Counted from the first letter of the stretch, positions 39,477-51,391 are shown. The stretch is 64,000 nt of DNA from Nocardioides seonyuensis (GCF_004683965.1 NZ_CP038436.1:2666001-2730000), one strand, 5' to 3'. Notes: a model not told the origin generated them from the letters alone. Numbers and translations: made by a program.

Positions 39477-40396
39477 CCGGGGAAGGACCCAGGAGCGAGA
39501 CCGTCGCGGTGGTCGTGGTCACCTACAACCGCGCCGACCTCCTCGCGGGCATGCTCGACGGGCTGGCGGCCCAGACCCGCCGCCCCGACGCGGTGATCGT
39601 CGTCGACAACGCCAGCAGCGACCACACCCGCGAGGTCCTCGGCGCCCGGACCGACCTGCCGCTGCGTGTGACCACCACCGAGGACAACCTGGGCGGGGCC
39701 GGGGGGTTCCACCTCGGGGTCCGGGCCGCCTACGACGCGGGCTTCGACAGGGTCTGGCTGATGGACGACGACGTCGTCCCCGCTCCCGGGTGCCTCGAGG
39801 CGCTGATGTCCGTCGACGAGGACTGTCTCATCGCCGTGCGCGAGGACCTCTCGGGTGCGCTGGTCGAGAAGGCCGCGATCGAGTTCGACCTCGCCAGCCC
39901 CCTGGCCATCCGGCCCAAGCGCTCGACGGTCGACTCGGTGTTCGCCGACCGCGGGTCGATGCCCGAGCTGGTGGAGGTGCAGAACGTCGCGTTCGAGGGG
40001 TTCCTCGTGCGCCGCAGCGTCATCGAGGAGGTCGGCTTCCCCGACCCCGAGTTCTTCATCTTCTACGACGACGTCGACTTCGCCGTGCGGGCGCGCAGGG
40101 CCGGTCGGCGGATCTGGGCGGTGCGCGACGCCGTGCTGGTCCGCCAGCTCGACTTCAACCAGCAGCACGACCTGGCGGGTTGGAAGGGCTTCTACATGTA
40201 CCGCAATCTCTTCGTGGTGCACCTGCGCCACGGGGAGAACGCCCTGGTCCGGCTCAAGCCGTGGCTGATCACGCTCGTCGTGGTGCTGCTCAGCCCGCTG
40301 CGTGGGGGGCGCGCGGAGGCCCGCAACGTGGTGCGGGCCATGGCATCGGCCCGGGGCCTGCGCGGCCTGAGTCGAACGGCACGACCCCCTCGCTAG
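39473..40396 (+). CDS. glycosyltransferase family 2 (GlfT1-like)
   Basis: The 307-residue paralogue of the preceding gene has VAVVVVTYNRADLLAGMLDGLAAQTR, VVDNASSDHTREVL, NLGGAGGFHLGVRAAYDAGFDRVWLMDDDVVP and FFIFYDDVDFAVRARRAGR. A hydrophobic stretch near the C-terminus (LKPWLITLVVVLLSPL) may anchor it to the membrane. Together with the previous gene it likely adds the first galactofuranose or rhamnose residues to a lipid-linked acceptor. The assignment to galactan rests on the adjacent glf and glfT2. Confidence 0.88.
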   Translation: MTGEGPRSETVAVVVVTYNRADLLAGMLDGLAAQTRRPDAVIVVDNASSDHTREVLGARTDLPLRVTTTEDNLGGAGGFHLGVRAAYDAGFDRVWLMDDDVVPAPGCLEALMSVDEDCLIAVREDLSGALVEKAAIEFDLASPLAIRPKRSTVDSVFADRGSMPELVEVQNVAFEGFLVRRSVIEEVGFPDPEFFIFYDDVDFAVRARRAGRRIWAVRDAVLVRQLDFNQQHDLAGWKGFYMYRNLFVVHLRHGENALVRLKPWLITLVVVLLSPLRGGRAEARNVVRAMASARGLRGLSRTARPPR

Positions 40397-43700
<3,304 letters not shown>

Positions 43701-43704
<4 letters not shown>

Positions 43705-44660
43705 GCGGTGCCACCACTGACGAGGGCCAGGTCGAGCAGCGACACGACCTGGCTCACGTCCCGCTGACCTCGCCGTCGAAGACCTCGGGCGTCCTGGAGG
43801 TCTTCCGCCGTCGTTACCTGCTGCGTCTGCTGGTGCGACGCGAGATCCGCGCGCGCTACGCAGGCACCGGCTTCGGCCTCGCCTGGTCCTACATCAACCC
43901 GCTGACGCGGTTCCTCACCTTCTACGCCGTCTTCGGGCTGCTGCTCGGCAGGGGGATGGGGCTGGAGAACTTCGCCATCCACCTCTTCGCGGGGATGGTG
44001 CTGGTCCTCTACTTCAGCGAGACCGTGACGGCCGGGACCCGGTCACTGCTCAGCAACAAGGCGGTCATCGGCAAGATGGCGATGCCGCGCGAGATGTTCC
44101 CGGTCGCCTCGATGCTGGTGTCCTTGTGGCACACCTTCCCGATGATGGTGATCCTCACCGTCGCCTGCCTGCTCACGGGCTGGTTCGGTGACGGACCTGC
44201 CTGGCACCCCGACCTGCTCGGGTTCGGCGCAGCGGCGCTCGGCTTCCTCCTGATGATGGTCTACGGCACCGCGCTCGGTCTGATGTTCTCGACGATCAAC
44301 GTGATCTTCCGCGACTTCCAGCGGATCGTGGCCACCTTCATGAACATGATCCAGTTCTCCGCCCCGATGATGTACCCCTACTTCCTCATCGCCGACGGCC
44401 GGCGCATCCCGGTGGAGTACCACGACATCTACGTCGGCAACCCCGTCGCCGTGGCGGTCATGCTCATCCAGCGCGGCTTCTGGTACCCCACCTGCTCGCC
44501 GGCGTGCGCGGTCGACCCGGAGACGGGGGCCGACCTCCCCGAGTTCGTCGGTGACCTCTACTCGCGCGGGTTCATCATGCTCGGCATCGGAGTGCTGCTC
44601 CTGGTGCTCGGCCAGTTCGTCTTCTCCCGCCTGGAGAAGTCAGTTCCGGAGCGCCTGTGA
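43701..44660 (+). CDS. ABC-2 type glycan exporter permease (Wzm-like)
   Basis: The 319-residue protein has six membrane helices and a cytoplasmic N-terminus with RLLVRREIRARYAGTGFGLAWSYINPLTRFL, the typical Wzm/TagG opening. The motif NVIFRDFQRIVATFMNMIQFSAPMMYP resembles polysaccharide exporters. It pairs with the ATPase that follows to move lipid-linked galactan across the membrane; the mycobacterial equivalents are Rv3783 and Rv3781. The start is GTG within the glfT2 stop. Confidence 0.92.
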
Positions 44661-45451
44661 CCACCTCGATCATCGTCGACGACGTCTCCAAGACGTTTCG
44701 CTACAACGCCCATCCGACGCTCAAGCAGGTCCTGCGCAGCAGGCTGCAGCGCGAGCGCACCCCTTCCACCTTCAAGGCCCTCGATGGCGTCTCCTTCGAG
44801 GTGAAGCAGGGCGAGTCGATCGGGCTGATGGGCCTCAACGGCTCCGGCAAGTCCACGCTGCTCAAGCTGGTGAGCGGCGTGATGCGGCCCGACGAGGGCA
44901 AGGTGCTCACCCGTGGCCGGATCTCGGGGCTCATCGCCACCGGGGCGGGCTTCCACAAGGAGCTCTCGGGCCGCGACAACATCTTCATGAACGCTGCGAT
45001 GCTCGGCATGTCCAAGGAGGAGACCGAGTCCAAGTTCGACGACATCGCTGCCTTCGCCGACGTCGGGCGGTTCATGGACACCCCGGTCGGCAACTACTCC
45101 TCCGGCATGTTCGCCCGGCTCGGGTTCGCCGTGGCCGTCCACGTCGACTGCGACATCTTCATCGCCGACGAGGTGCTCGCCGTGGGTGACCGCCCCTTCA
45201 AGAAGAAGTGCATGAAGCGCATGCGCGAGATCCGTGACTCGGGCGTCACCCTCTTCTACGTCAGCCACTCGGCAGGCTCGGTGAAGAAGATGTGCAACCG
45301 CGCGATCGTCCTCGAGAAGGGTCGCCTCGGCTTCGACGGTGACGTCGAGGAGGCCGTCAAGTACCTCCACTACGACGGCGAGGACGAGGAGCCGGACGCC
45401 GAGGAGTCCGAGGAGGACGAGCGCGACGAGGCGCTCGCCAGCGACATCTGA
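44657..45451 (+). CDS. ABC-type glycan exporter ATP-binding protein (Wzt-like)
   Basis: The 264-residue ATPase has Walker A GLNGSGKST, the short signature YSSGMFARLGFAVAVHVDCDIFIADEVLAVGD (signature plus Walker B) and FYVSHSAGSVKKMC (H-loop). It lacks the C-terminal carbohydrate-binding domain of O-antigen Wzt and ends in an acidic tail (DGEDEEPDAEESEEDERDE). Lack of the domain suggests export of the whole polymer without chain-end recognition, as in Rv3781. Its stop codon is the first part of a 21-bp repeat array. Confidence 0.93.
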   Translation: MTTSIIVDDVSKTFRYNAHPTLKQVLRSRLQRERTPSTFKALDGVSFEVKQGESIGLMGLNGSGKSTLLKLVSGVMRPDEGKVLTRGRISGLIATGAGFHKELSGRDNIFMNAAMLGMSKEETESKFDDIAAFADVGRFMDTPVGNYSSGMFARLGFAVAVHVDCDIFIADEVLAVGDRPFKKKCMKRMREIRDSGVTLFYVSHSAGSVKKMCNRAIVLEKGRLGFDGDVEEAVKYLHYDGEDEEPDAEESEEDERDEALASDI

Positions 45452-45587
45452 CGAGTCGGCGCCAACATCCGCCGAGCCGGCGCCAACATTCGCCGAGTCG
45501 GCGCCAAGATCCGCCGAGTCGGCGTGAAGATCCGCCGAGTCGGCGTGAAGATCCGCCGAGTCGGCGTGGACATCCGCCGAGTCGGCG
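45449..45587 (+). repeat. tandem array: seven 13-bp palindromes at exact 21-bp intervals
   Basis: CGCCGAGTCGGCG (arms CGCCGA/TCGGCG around a central G) recurs with starts at 45449, 45470, 45491, 45512, 45533, 45554 and 45575, exactly 21 bp apart. Copies 3-7 are exact, copy 2 has one change, and copy 1 lacks its first three bases because the wzt stop occupies them. Eight-bp spacers such as TGAAGATC are themselves conserved. This is not a CRISPR array. Confidence 0.95.
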
Positions 45588-45596
45588 CATGACACG

Positions 45597-45607
45597 TTGT
45601 CCACAGG
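45597..45607 (+). promoter_or_regulatory. TTGTCCACAGG motif upstream of second DUF559-type gene
   Basis: The motif is 9 nt after the array and 49 nt before the ATG at 45657. It contains TTGTCCACA, the actinobacterial DnaA-box consensus, and matches the motif at the other DUF559-type gene in 9 of 11 positions. Confidence 0.4.
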
Positions 45608-45656
45608 CTTGATCCGGCCATGTTCACGTGGGGCGGTCCGAGGGAACGCTCGCCCG

Positions 45657-46619
45657 ATGACCTTGCTACCCCTCCTTCCGCCGGGCTGGCCGCTGCACCC
45701 CGAGCAACCCTTCACCGCCGAGCAAGCCCGGAAAGCCGGCGTCGCCCACCTCCTCCCCAGACTCGTCCAGGGGAGGGTTCTCCGTCGCTTGGTGCGCTCG
45801 GTCTACATTGCCGACTGCGTGGAGGACTCGATCGACCTGCGAGCGCGGGCGCTGGCACTCGTCGTACCCAGCGGTTGCTTCGTGACGGACCGATCTGCCG
45901 GATGGCTCCACGGTGCCCCGATGGTGCTCGCGCCGAACGAGGACGTCCTCGTCCCGAAGGTCTCCTTCTTCCGACCCAGCGACGCCGGCAGGCTGCGCAA
46001 CGGTCTGTGCGTGAGCGGAGAGCGCGAGGTGTCACGTTCAGACCTGGTGGAGATTCAGGGCATCGCGGTCACGACGCCGCTGCGTACGGCGTTGGACCTC
46101 GGCCGGTTGCAGCGCCCCGACGTGGCGCTGGCGGGGCTCGACGCCATGGCGCGCTTGGGCGTGTTCAGCGTTCCGGAGCTGATGTCACAGGTGGAGCGGT
46201 TCGCCAAGCGCCGTGGCGTACGACAGCTGCGCGAGCTGGCGCCCATCACGGACCCTGGCGCGGAGTCCTTCGGAGAGTCGGCCCTGCGTCGGCGTTGGTA
46301 CGCCGTCGGTCTGCCACGACCGCGCACACAGATCCCGGTCCTGCTCGACGGCGTGGAGATCTACCGCCTGGACCTGGGGCTGGAGGAGATCCTCTTCGCG
46401 GTGGAGTACGACGGCGCGCTGTGGCACGGTGCCGCCGCCGATCGGGCACACGACGCTGAGCGAGCGTCGTGGTTGGCGCAGAATCGTGGCTACCTGATCG
46501 AGCCCTTCGTCGCCTCCGACTTGTTCGGTCCAACCCAGAACGCGGAGGCGAGCCTGGCCGTGCTCTTCGCCCACGCGCGTGAGACGTTCGCCGAGCGGCG
46601 GCGAGGCATCGTCTATTGA
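45657..46619 (+). CDS. AbiEi-type N-terminal domain plus DUF559-like (PD-(D/E)XK-type) C-terminal domain, second copy
   Basis: The protein has 320 residues. Residues about 15-60 resemble the AbiEi winged helix (FTAEQARKAGVAHLLPRLV, then GRVLRRLVRSVYI). Residues about 200-310 resemble the DUF559/Vsr-like nuclease with E207, D239 (RLDLG), E250-x-D252 (VEYDG), H257 and D266. The spacings E-32-D-11-E-x-D equal those in the gene at 4239-5246, although the two proteins are otherwise quite different. No toxin partner is adjacent. It is bracketed by inverted arrays of a 21-bp palindromic repeat, and lies between the galactan exporter and the amidase. Start ATG at 45657. Confidence 0.8.
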   Translation: MTLLPLLPPGWPLHPEQPFTAEQARKAGVAHLLPRLVQGRVLRRLVRSVYIADCVEDSIDLRARALALVVPSGCFVTDRSAGWLHGAPMVLAPNEDVLVPKVSFFRPSDAGRLRNGLCVSGEREVSRSDLVEIQGIAVTTPLRTALDLGRLQRPDVALAGLDAMARLGVFSVPELMSQVERFAKRRGVRQLRELAPITDPGAESFGESALRRRWYAVGLPRPRTQIPVLLDGVEIYRLDLGLEEILFAVEYDGALWHGAAADRAHDAERASWLAQNRGYLIEPFVASDLFGPTQNAEASLAVLFAHARETFAERRRGIVY

Positions 46620-46621
46620 TC

Positions 46622-46742
46622 CGCCGACTCGGCGGTGGGCTTGCGCCGACTCGCGCACGATTGACGCCGACTCGGCGGGGTTTCACGCCGACTGGGCGGG
46701 GTTTCGCGCCGACTCGGCGGAGAATTTCACGCCTGATCGGCG
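46622..46742 (-). repeat. tandem array of six related palindromes, inverted relative to 45449-45587
   Basis: CGCCGACTCGGCG or variants start at 46622, 46644, 46665, 46686, 46707 and 46730, spaced 21-23 bp. On the minus strand the unit reads CGCCGAGTCGGCG followed by TGAAACCC-like spacers, matching the other array (TGAAGATC). The two arrays are therefore inverted copies of one 21-bp unit around the DUF559-type gene. The first copy starts 3 bp after that gene's stop. Confidence 0.9.
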
Positions 46743-46787
46743 TGTCGACTGGAAATTACACGTTTGTAGTTACTCAGAAACCCTTCC

Positions 46788-46814
46788 GTGACTGGTGTGA
46801 CTGGTGTGAAACTC
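46788..46814 (+). promoter_or_regulatory. 9-bp direct-repeat site upstream of amidase
   Basis: GTGACTGGT (46788-46796), GTGACTGGT (46797-46805) and a third unit beginning GTGA (46806) lie 42-68 bp before the amidase ATG. The site resembles 36946-36972. The surroundings are AT-rich for this genome. Confidence 0.45.
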
Positions 46815-46855
46815 CTGCCTTGTGTGACCTTCCCCCACACAGGAGCAGATCTTTC

Positions 46856-49567
46856 ATGCGAATTCTTCAAGCCCGTGTCGTCACCTTGTGCCAGCAGCTG
46901 CTGGCCTTCGGTGTCGTTCTCGCCGTCCTCACGCCCGCCAGCGGGGTGGTGTCACTCGACATCGTCGCTGGCGACGCGCCTCGCGCAGCCGGCTCCGCTG
47001 GCCCCGCGACGCTCGTGTCGGCGACAGTGCCGTCCGAGGCGGTCGAGCCCGAGGTCACCGAGGTGCCGCTGACGACCGACGCCGGAAACGCGCGACCCCT
47101 GGCCGGCGACACCGTCTCGGGGGACTCCGTCTCCGACTCGAGCGTGGTCAGCAAGCCCCAGGCCGTGTCCGGCTTCGCCGCGGTCGGCGTGACCTGGGAG
47201 AACGGTGAGCAGCTCGAGGACGAGGAGATCGCCCTCCAGGTGCGCACGCGCACCGGCGAGGCCTGGGGGGAGTGGCAGGAGCTGGAGTACCACGACGAGC
47301 ACGGTCCCGACGCCGGCAGCGCCGAGGCGCTGGAGGCCCGTCCCGGCACCGAGCCGCTGTTCGTGGGCGAGGTCGACGACGTCCAGGTCAAGGCCAGCAC
47401 GGAGGGCACCAGCCTCCCCGACGACATGTCGGTGGCCCTGATCAGCCCCGGCGAGGCCGAGGGGGAGAAGGCCGAGGCCCCGGCCATCAAGGGTGCCGCT
47501 CCCAACGCTCTCCAGCGAGACGCCTCCGCGACCAGGGCCTACGAGAAGGAATTCGAGGAGCAGGGTGGGGCCGACGGCATCGTCCTGCGTGCGGCTCGAA
47601 CGATCGCCCAGCCCACGATCTTCTCCCGTGCCCAGTGGGGCGCCGACGAGCGCATCCGCGACGCCAGCAACCCCAGCTACGGCACGGTCAACGCCGGGTT
47701 CGTTCACCACACGGTCAACGCCAACGAGTACACCGAGGCCGACGTCCCCGGGATCATCCGCAGCATCTACGCCTACCACGTGAAGTCCCGCGGCTGGCGC
47801 GACATCGGCTACAACTTCCTCGTCGACCGCTTCGGCCGGATCTGGGAGGGCCGGTACGGCGGCATCGACCGCCCGGTGATCGGCGCGCACACGCTGGGAT
47901 ACAACCACGCGTCCTTCGCCATGTCGGCGATCGGGAACTTCGACGTCGTCCAGCCCACCGACGAGATGCTTCGCGCCTACGGTCAGCTCTTCGCCTGGAA
48001 GCTCTCGCTGCACGGCGTCAACCCCGCGTCCATGTCGCAGAAGGTCGGCAAGTCCACCTTCGCCGCGATCAACGGACACCGCGACGCAGGTTCCACCGCC
48101 TGTCCCGGGAAGTACCTCTACGCCCGCATCCCCTCGATCCGGCAGTACTCCGCCGAGGCCGCGCCTGCGGCGCCGGTAGGAGTCGCGGTGTCGGAGCCTG
48201 CGCCGCAGAGCAGCCTGGTCGGTACGCCGCACCCCGACCTGGTCGTGCGGCGGGCCAGCGACGGACAGGGCCTTGTCCTGCCCACCGGTGGCCTGACGTC
48301 CTTCGGGAAGCGCGCCGTGATCGGCAAGCGCAAGTGGAACACCCGTGCCGACGTGCTCGTCAGCCCTGACCTGACCGGCGACGGGGTCGTCGACCTGGTC
48401 ACCAGCGACGGCCGCGGCACCGTGCGGGTGCGCCCCGGCAAGGCCGGTGGACGCTTCGGCAACACCACCAAGAAGGTGCGTACGACGCGCGGGCACGCCC
48501 TGCTGGCCGCCGTCGGCGACACCAACGGCGACGGACGCAACGACCTCGTCGCTCGCCGCAAGGGCAAGCTCGTGCTCTTCAAGGGAACGGCGAAGGGCGG
48601 CTTCTCCCGGAAGGTCCTCGACCGCGGTTTCGGCAACGCCGTGCAGCTCCTGGGTGTCGGCGACGTCAACAGCGACGGTCACGTCGACGTGATGGCCCGA
48701 CGCAAGGGCAGCCTCAACCTCTACCCGGGCACCGGGAGCGGCACGTTCGGGGCCCGCCAGCGGGTCGCCGGGACATGGGGTTCCTACGATCGCATCATCG
48801 GCGGGGACTACACCGGGGACGGCCGACCCGACCTCCTGGCCCGCAGGACCAACGGGTCCCTCTACCTGCTCCCCGGGAACGGCGACGGCACCTTCGGCGC
48901 CGCGCGTGGCCCTGCGTCCAACCTTCGCTCGATGCGCTTCCTCACTGCTGGGGGGAACCTGCTCGGAGGTCCCGGCGGCGACCTGGTCGGCGTGAGCGGC
49001 CAGAAGCTGATGGTTGTCACCAACCGGGACACCTTCGAGCTCGGCTCCCCGATCGACACCGGCGTCTCCTTCGCCGGACTGGACCTGGTCCTCAACGCCG
49101 GTGACGTCAACCGGGACGGTCTCGGCGACGTCCTGGGCCGCACCCCCGCCGGGCAGCTGATGCTCTTCACGGGCAACGGCCAGGGTGGGCTCGCGCCGGC
49201 CGGCGTGCTGGGCGAGGGCTGGAACGCCGTGGCCGACCTCAAGGCGGTCGGTGACGTCACCGGTGACGGCCTGCCCGACCTGGTCGGGACCTTGGACGGC
49301 CCCAAGGTCTGGCCCGGCAACGGGAGCGGCTTCGGTGCTGCGTCCTCGATCCTCGGACGCATCGCCGTGAGCGCCGGCCTGCCACAGGACCTCTCGCGCT
49401 TCGACTGGTTGATCGGGGTCTCCGACATGCAGCTTCGCGGCGGCATGGACTACGTGGCTCGCGAGCCGTCCACGGGGCGCCTGTACTTCTACAACGGCAA
49501 GCAGTCCGGGGCCTCGCGCGCCCGGGTGCTGGGTGAGGGAATGGGGGCCTACGACCTGGCGGGCTGA
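46856..49567 (+). CDS. secreted N-acetylmuramoyl-L-alanine amidase (PGRP domain) with FG-GAP repeats
   Basis: The protein has 903 residues. Its signal peptide is at about 1-35, a spacer follows, and the PGRP/amidase domain spans about residues 252-430. Zinc ligands are likely in FVHHTVNAN and NGHRDAGSTACPGKYLY (HRD and C). Six Asp-rich FG-GAP/VCBS repeats follow in residues about 470-890, for example DTNGDGRNDL, DVNSDGHVDV, DYTGDGRPDL and DVTGDGLPDL. The enzyme cuts the amide between muramic acid and L-alanine. M. tuberculosis Rv3811, next to glf, is a related amidase. The ATG at 46856 has AGGAG 10 nt upstream; longer starts are not supported. Confidence 0.9.
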   Translation: MRILQARVVTLCQQLLAFGVVLAVLTPASGVVSLDIVAGDAPRAAGSAGPATLVSATVPSEAVEPEVTEVPLTTDAGNARPLAGDTVSGDSVSDSSVVSKPQAVSGFAAVGVTWENGEQLEDEEIALQVRTRTGEAWGEWQELEYHDEHGPDAGSAEALEARPGTEPLFVGEVDDVQVKASTEGTSLPDDMSVALISPGEAEGEKAEAPAIKGAAPNALQRDASATRAYEKEFEEQGGADGIVLRAARTIAQPTIFSRAQWGADERIRDASNPSYGTVNAGFVHHTVNANEYTEADVPGIIRSIYAYHVKSRGWRDIGYNFLVDRFGRIWEGRYGGIDRPVIGAHTLGYNHASFAMSAIGNFDVVQPTDEMLRAYGQLFAWKLSLHGVNPASMSQKVGKSTFAAINGHRDAGSTACPGKYLYARIPSIRQYSAEAAPAAPVGVAVSEPAPQSSLVGTPHPDLVVRRASDGQGLVLPTGGLTSFGKRAVIGKRKWNTRADVLVSPDLTGDGVVDLVTSDGRGTVRVRPGKAGGRFGNTTKKVRTTRGHALLAAVGDTNGDGRNDLVARRKGKLVLFKGTAKGGFSRKVLDRGFGNAVQLLGVGDVNSDGHVDVMARRKGSLNLYPGTGSGTFGARQRVAGTWGSYDRIIGGDYTGDGRPDLLARRTNGSLYLLPGNGDGTFGAARGPASNLRSMRFLTAGGNLLGGPGGDLVGVSGQKLMVVTNRDTFELGSPIDTGVSFAGLDLVLNAGDVNRDGLGDVLGRTPAGQLMLFTGNGQGGLAPAGVLGEGWNAVADLKAVGDVTGDGLPDLVGTLDGPKVWPGNGSGFGAASSILGRIAVSAGLPQDLSRFDWLIGVSDMQLRGGMDYVAREPSTGRLYFYNGKQSGASRARVLGEGMGAYDLAG

Positions 49568-49569
49568 TC

Positions 49570-50274
49570 TCAGGCCCGGGCAGTCGCCCGCTCCGAGGCG
49601 TAGACCTCCGGCAGGCGGTCGGCGTCCGGGTTGCGAACAAGGACCAGCGAGCCGCTGCGCGCAAGTGGCTCGATGAAGGTGGCCGTACCTGGTGGGGAAG
49701 CCGGGTTGGCCACCGAGAGGAGACGGCCGCCGTCGGTGAGAAGACTCCCGGCGGCGGCTGTCTCCAACAGCTGGTCCTGGGTGAGGTCGTCGGTCGCCAG
49801 GTCGGCTCCGCCCGGCGGGTCCGCCGCGAAGAAGGCGTCCGGCTGCGACCAGACCTCGATCCCCACGTCGTGCACCCCCGCCGGAACCGGGTCGGAGAAC
49901 CGAGCGCCCATCGGGAGCAGGCTGCATGCGAACACCGGCAGCGATCGCGCCTCGCCCGCCCAGCGGTCCAGGGTGTCGGGGCCGCACACGACGGCGTCGC
50001 AGTCGTCCTGCGCAGTGACGCGCAGCCCGACCGTCCAGGCGGCCCCGAGGAAGACGGGGGAGAGCCAGTGGGGCGGCAGGTCGACACGCAGGCGCATGCC
50101 ACGCTCGAGGTCTCCTTCCTCGACCAGGAGGCCGGCCGCCTTGGCGACCCAGTTGGCGTAGGTCGTGACCGACAGCTCGACCCGTTCGCCGGTCGCGTGG
50201 TCGTAGAAGGTGACCAGGGGGCGACCCGGGTCCCGACGGAGCTGGTCGGACAGCACGGAGGAGAAGGTCGGCAC
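49570..50274 (-). CDS. TIGR03089 family protein
   Basis: The 234-residue actinobacterial protein related to the N-terminal half of AMP-forming acyl-CoA synthetases shows RPLVTFYDHATGERVELSVTTYANWVAKAAGLL, but lacks the catalytic domains and P-loop of full-length enzymes. Function unknown. It is a conserved neighbour of LCP and mannose-activation genes in actinobacteria (M. tuberculosis Rv3268). It is divergent from manC with a 23-bp gap. Confidence 0.85.
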   Translation of the reverse strand: MPTFSSVLSDQLRRDPGRPLVTFYDHATGERVELSVTTYANWVAKAAGLLVEEGDLERGMRLRVDLPPHWLSPVFLGAAWTVGLRVTAQDDCDAVVCGPDTLDRWAGEARSLPVFACSLLPMGARFSDPVPAGVHDVGIEVWSQPDAFFAADPPGGADLATDDLTQDQLLETAAAGSLLTDGGRLLSVANPASPPGTATFIEPLARSGSLVLVRNPDADRLPEVYASERATARA

Positions 50275-50284
50275 GCCCAGACTC

Positions 50285-50290
50285 TAGGGT
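50285..50290 (+). promoter_or_regulatory. leaderless -10 element TAGGGT
   Basis: TAGGGT lies 7 nt before the manC ATG at 50298. Confidence 0.5.
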
Positions 50291-50297
50291 GTGGCCC

Positions 50298-51386
50298 ATG
50301 AGCACCCTCGACCACTTCTGGGCCGTCGTGCCTGCCGGCGGAGCGGGCACGCGGCTGTGGCCGCTCTCGCGCAAGGCCGCCCCCAAGTTCCTCCACGACC
50401 TCACCGGCCGGGGGCGGACGCTGTTGCAGGACACCCACGACCGCCTCGAGCCCTTGGTCGCAGACCGGCTGCTGGTCGTCACCGGAGCGGACCACAGGGA
50501 CGCGGTGCTGGAGCAGCTGGCCGACATCGACCCGGAGCAGGTGCTCGCCGAGCCCTCCGCCCGTGACTCGATGGCGGCGATCGGCCTGGCCGCGGCCCTG
50601 CTCGAACGTCGCGACCCAGACGCAGTCATGGGATCCTTCGCGGCCGACCACGTCATTGCCGACCCCGGCGAGTTCCGCCGGGTGGTCGCACGGGCTGCGG
50701 AGACCGCCGCGGAGGGCTGGTTGGTGACGATCGGGATCACACCCACCCACCCCGCGACGGGGTTCGGCTACATCGCACGCGGCGACGCGCTCGGGGCCCC
50801 GGGCGTGTTCGAGGCAGCGGAGTTCGTCGAGAAGCCGTCAGCAGAGGTGGCGCGGGAGTACGTCGACCGCGGCTACCAGTGGAACGCCGGCATGTTCGTG
50901 GTCCGGCCGGGCGTGCTCCTCGACCTCCTGGGGGAGCAGGACCCCGCCTTCGCCTCCGCCCTGCGAGGAATCGCGGACGACCCCCAGACCCTCGCCGACG
51001 TGTGGCCGACCCTGCCGCGCATCGCGCTCGACCATGCCGTCGCCGAGCCTGCCGCCGCTGCCGGACGCGTCGCCGTGGTGCCCGGGGACTTCGGGTGGGA
51101 CGACGTCGGCGACTTCGACTCGCTCGGCACGATCCTCGACGCGGGGAACGCCACGGCGAACCGGACGGGGCCGGTGGTGCTGGGTGACCCTGGCCTGGTG
51201 CAGGTCATCGACTCCGACGCCCTCGTGGTGCCGGCGTCAGGCAGGGTCGTCGCCGTCATCGGGCTCGACGACATCGTCGTGGTGGACACGCCCGATGCGC
51301 TGCTGGTCACCCGGCGCAGCCGCGCGCAGGACGTCAAGCAGGTCGTCGCCAGCCTCCAGCAGCAGGGGCGCGACGACCTGACCTGA
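50298..51386 (+). CDS. manC: mannose-1-phosphate guanylyltransferase
   Basis: The 362-residue enzyme makes GDP-mannose from mannose-1-phosphate and GTP, feeding mannan and lipid-glycan synthesis. The signature PAGGAGTRLWPLSRKAAPKF is at residues 12-31, and FAADHVI, FVEKPSAEVAREY and WNAGMFVVRP are typical of the family. It lacks the isomerase domain of the long bifunctional form. The ATG at 50298 fits a leaderless transcript. Confidence 0.93.
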   Translation: MSTLDHFWAVVPAGGAGTRLWPLSRKAAPKFLHDLTGRGRTLLQDTHDRLEPLVADRLLVVTGADHRDAVLEQLADIDPEQVLAEPSARDSMAAIGLAAALLERRDPDAVMGSFAADHVIADPGEFRRVVARAAETAAEGWLVTIGITPTHPATGFGYIARGDALGAPGVFEAAEFVEKPSAEVAREYVDRGYQWNAGMFVVRPGVLLDLLGEQDPAFASALRGIADDPQTLADVWPTLPRIALDHAVAEPAAAAGRVAVVPGDFGWDDVGDFDSLGTILDAGNATANRTGPVVLGDPGLVQVIDSDALVVPASGRVVAVIGLDDIVVVDTPDALLVTRRSRAQDVKQVVASLQQQGRDDLT

Positions 51387-51391
51387 CTGGA

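Noticed and set aside
45449..45587. CRISPR array
   Set aside because: Repeats are 13 bp with 8-bp spacers that are themselves conserved; there are no unique spacers and no cas genes.
45370..45627. Peptide of heptad repeats (TPTRRIF type) encoded by the 21-bp array
   Set aside because: The 21-bp period creates open frames in several phases; no ribosome binding site or conserved start was seen.
46952..50746. Long minus-strand frame opposite the amidase gene
   Set aside because: Shadow of the real coding strand, with no recognisable domain and no start region.
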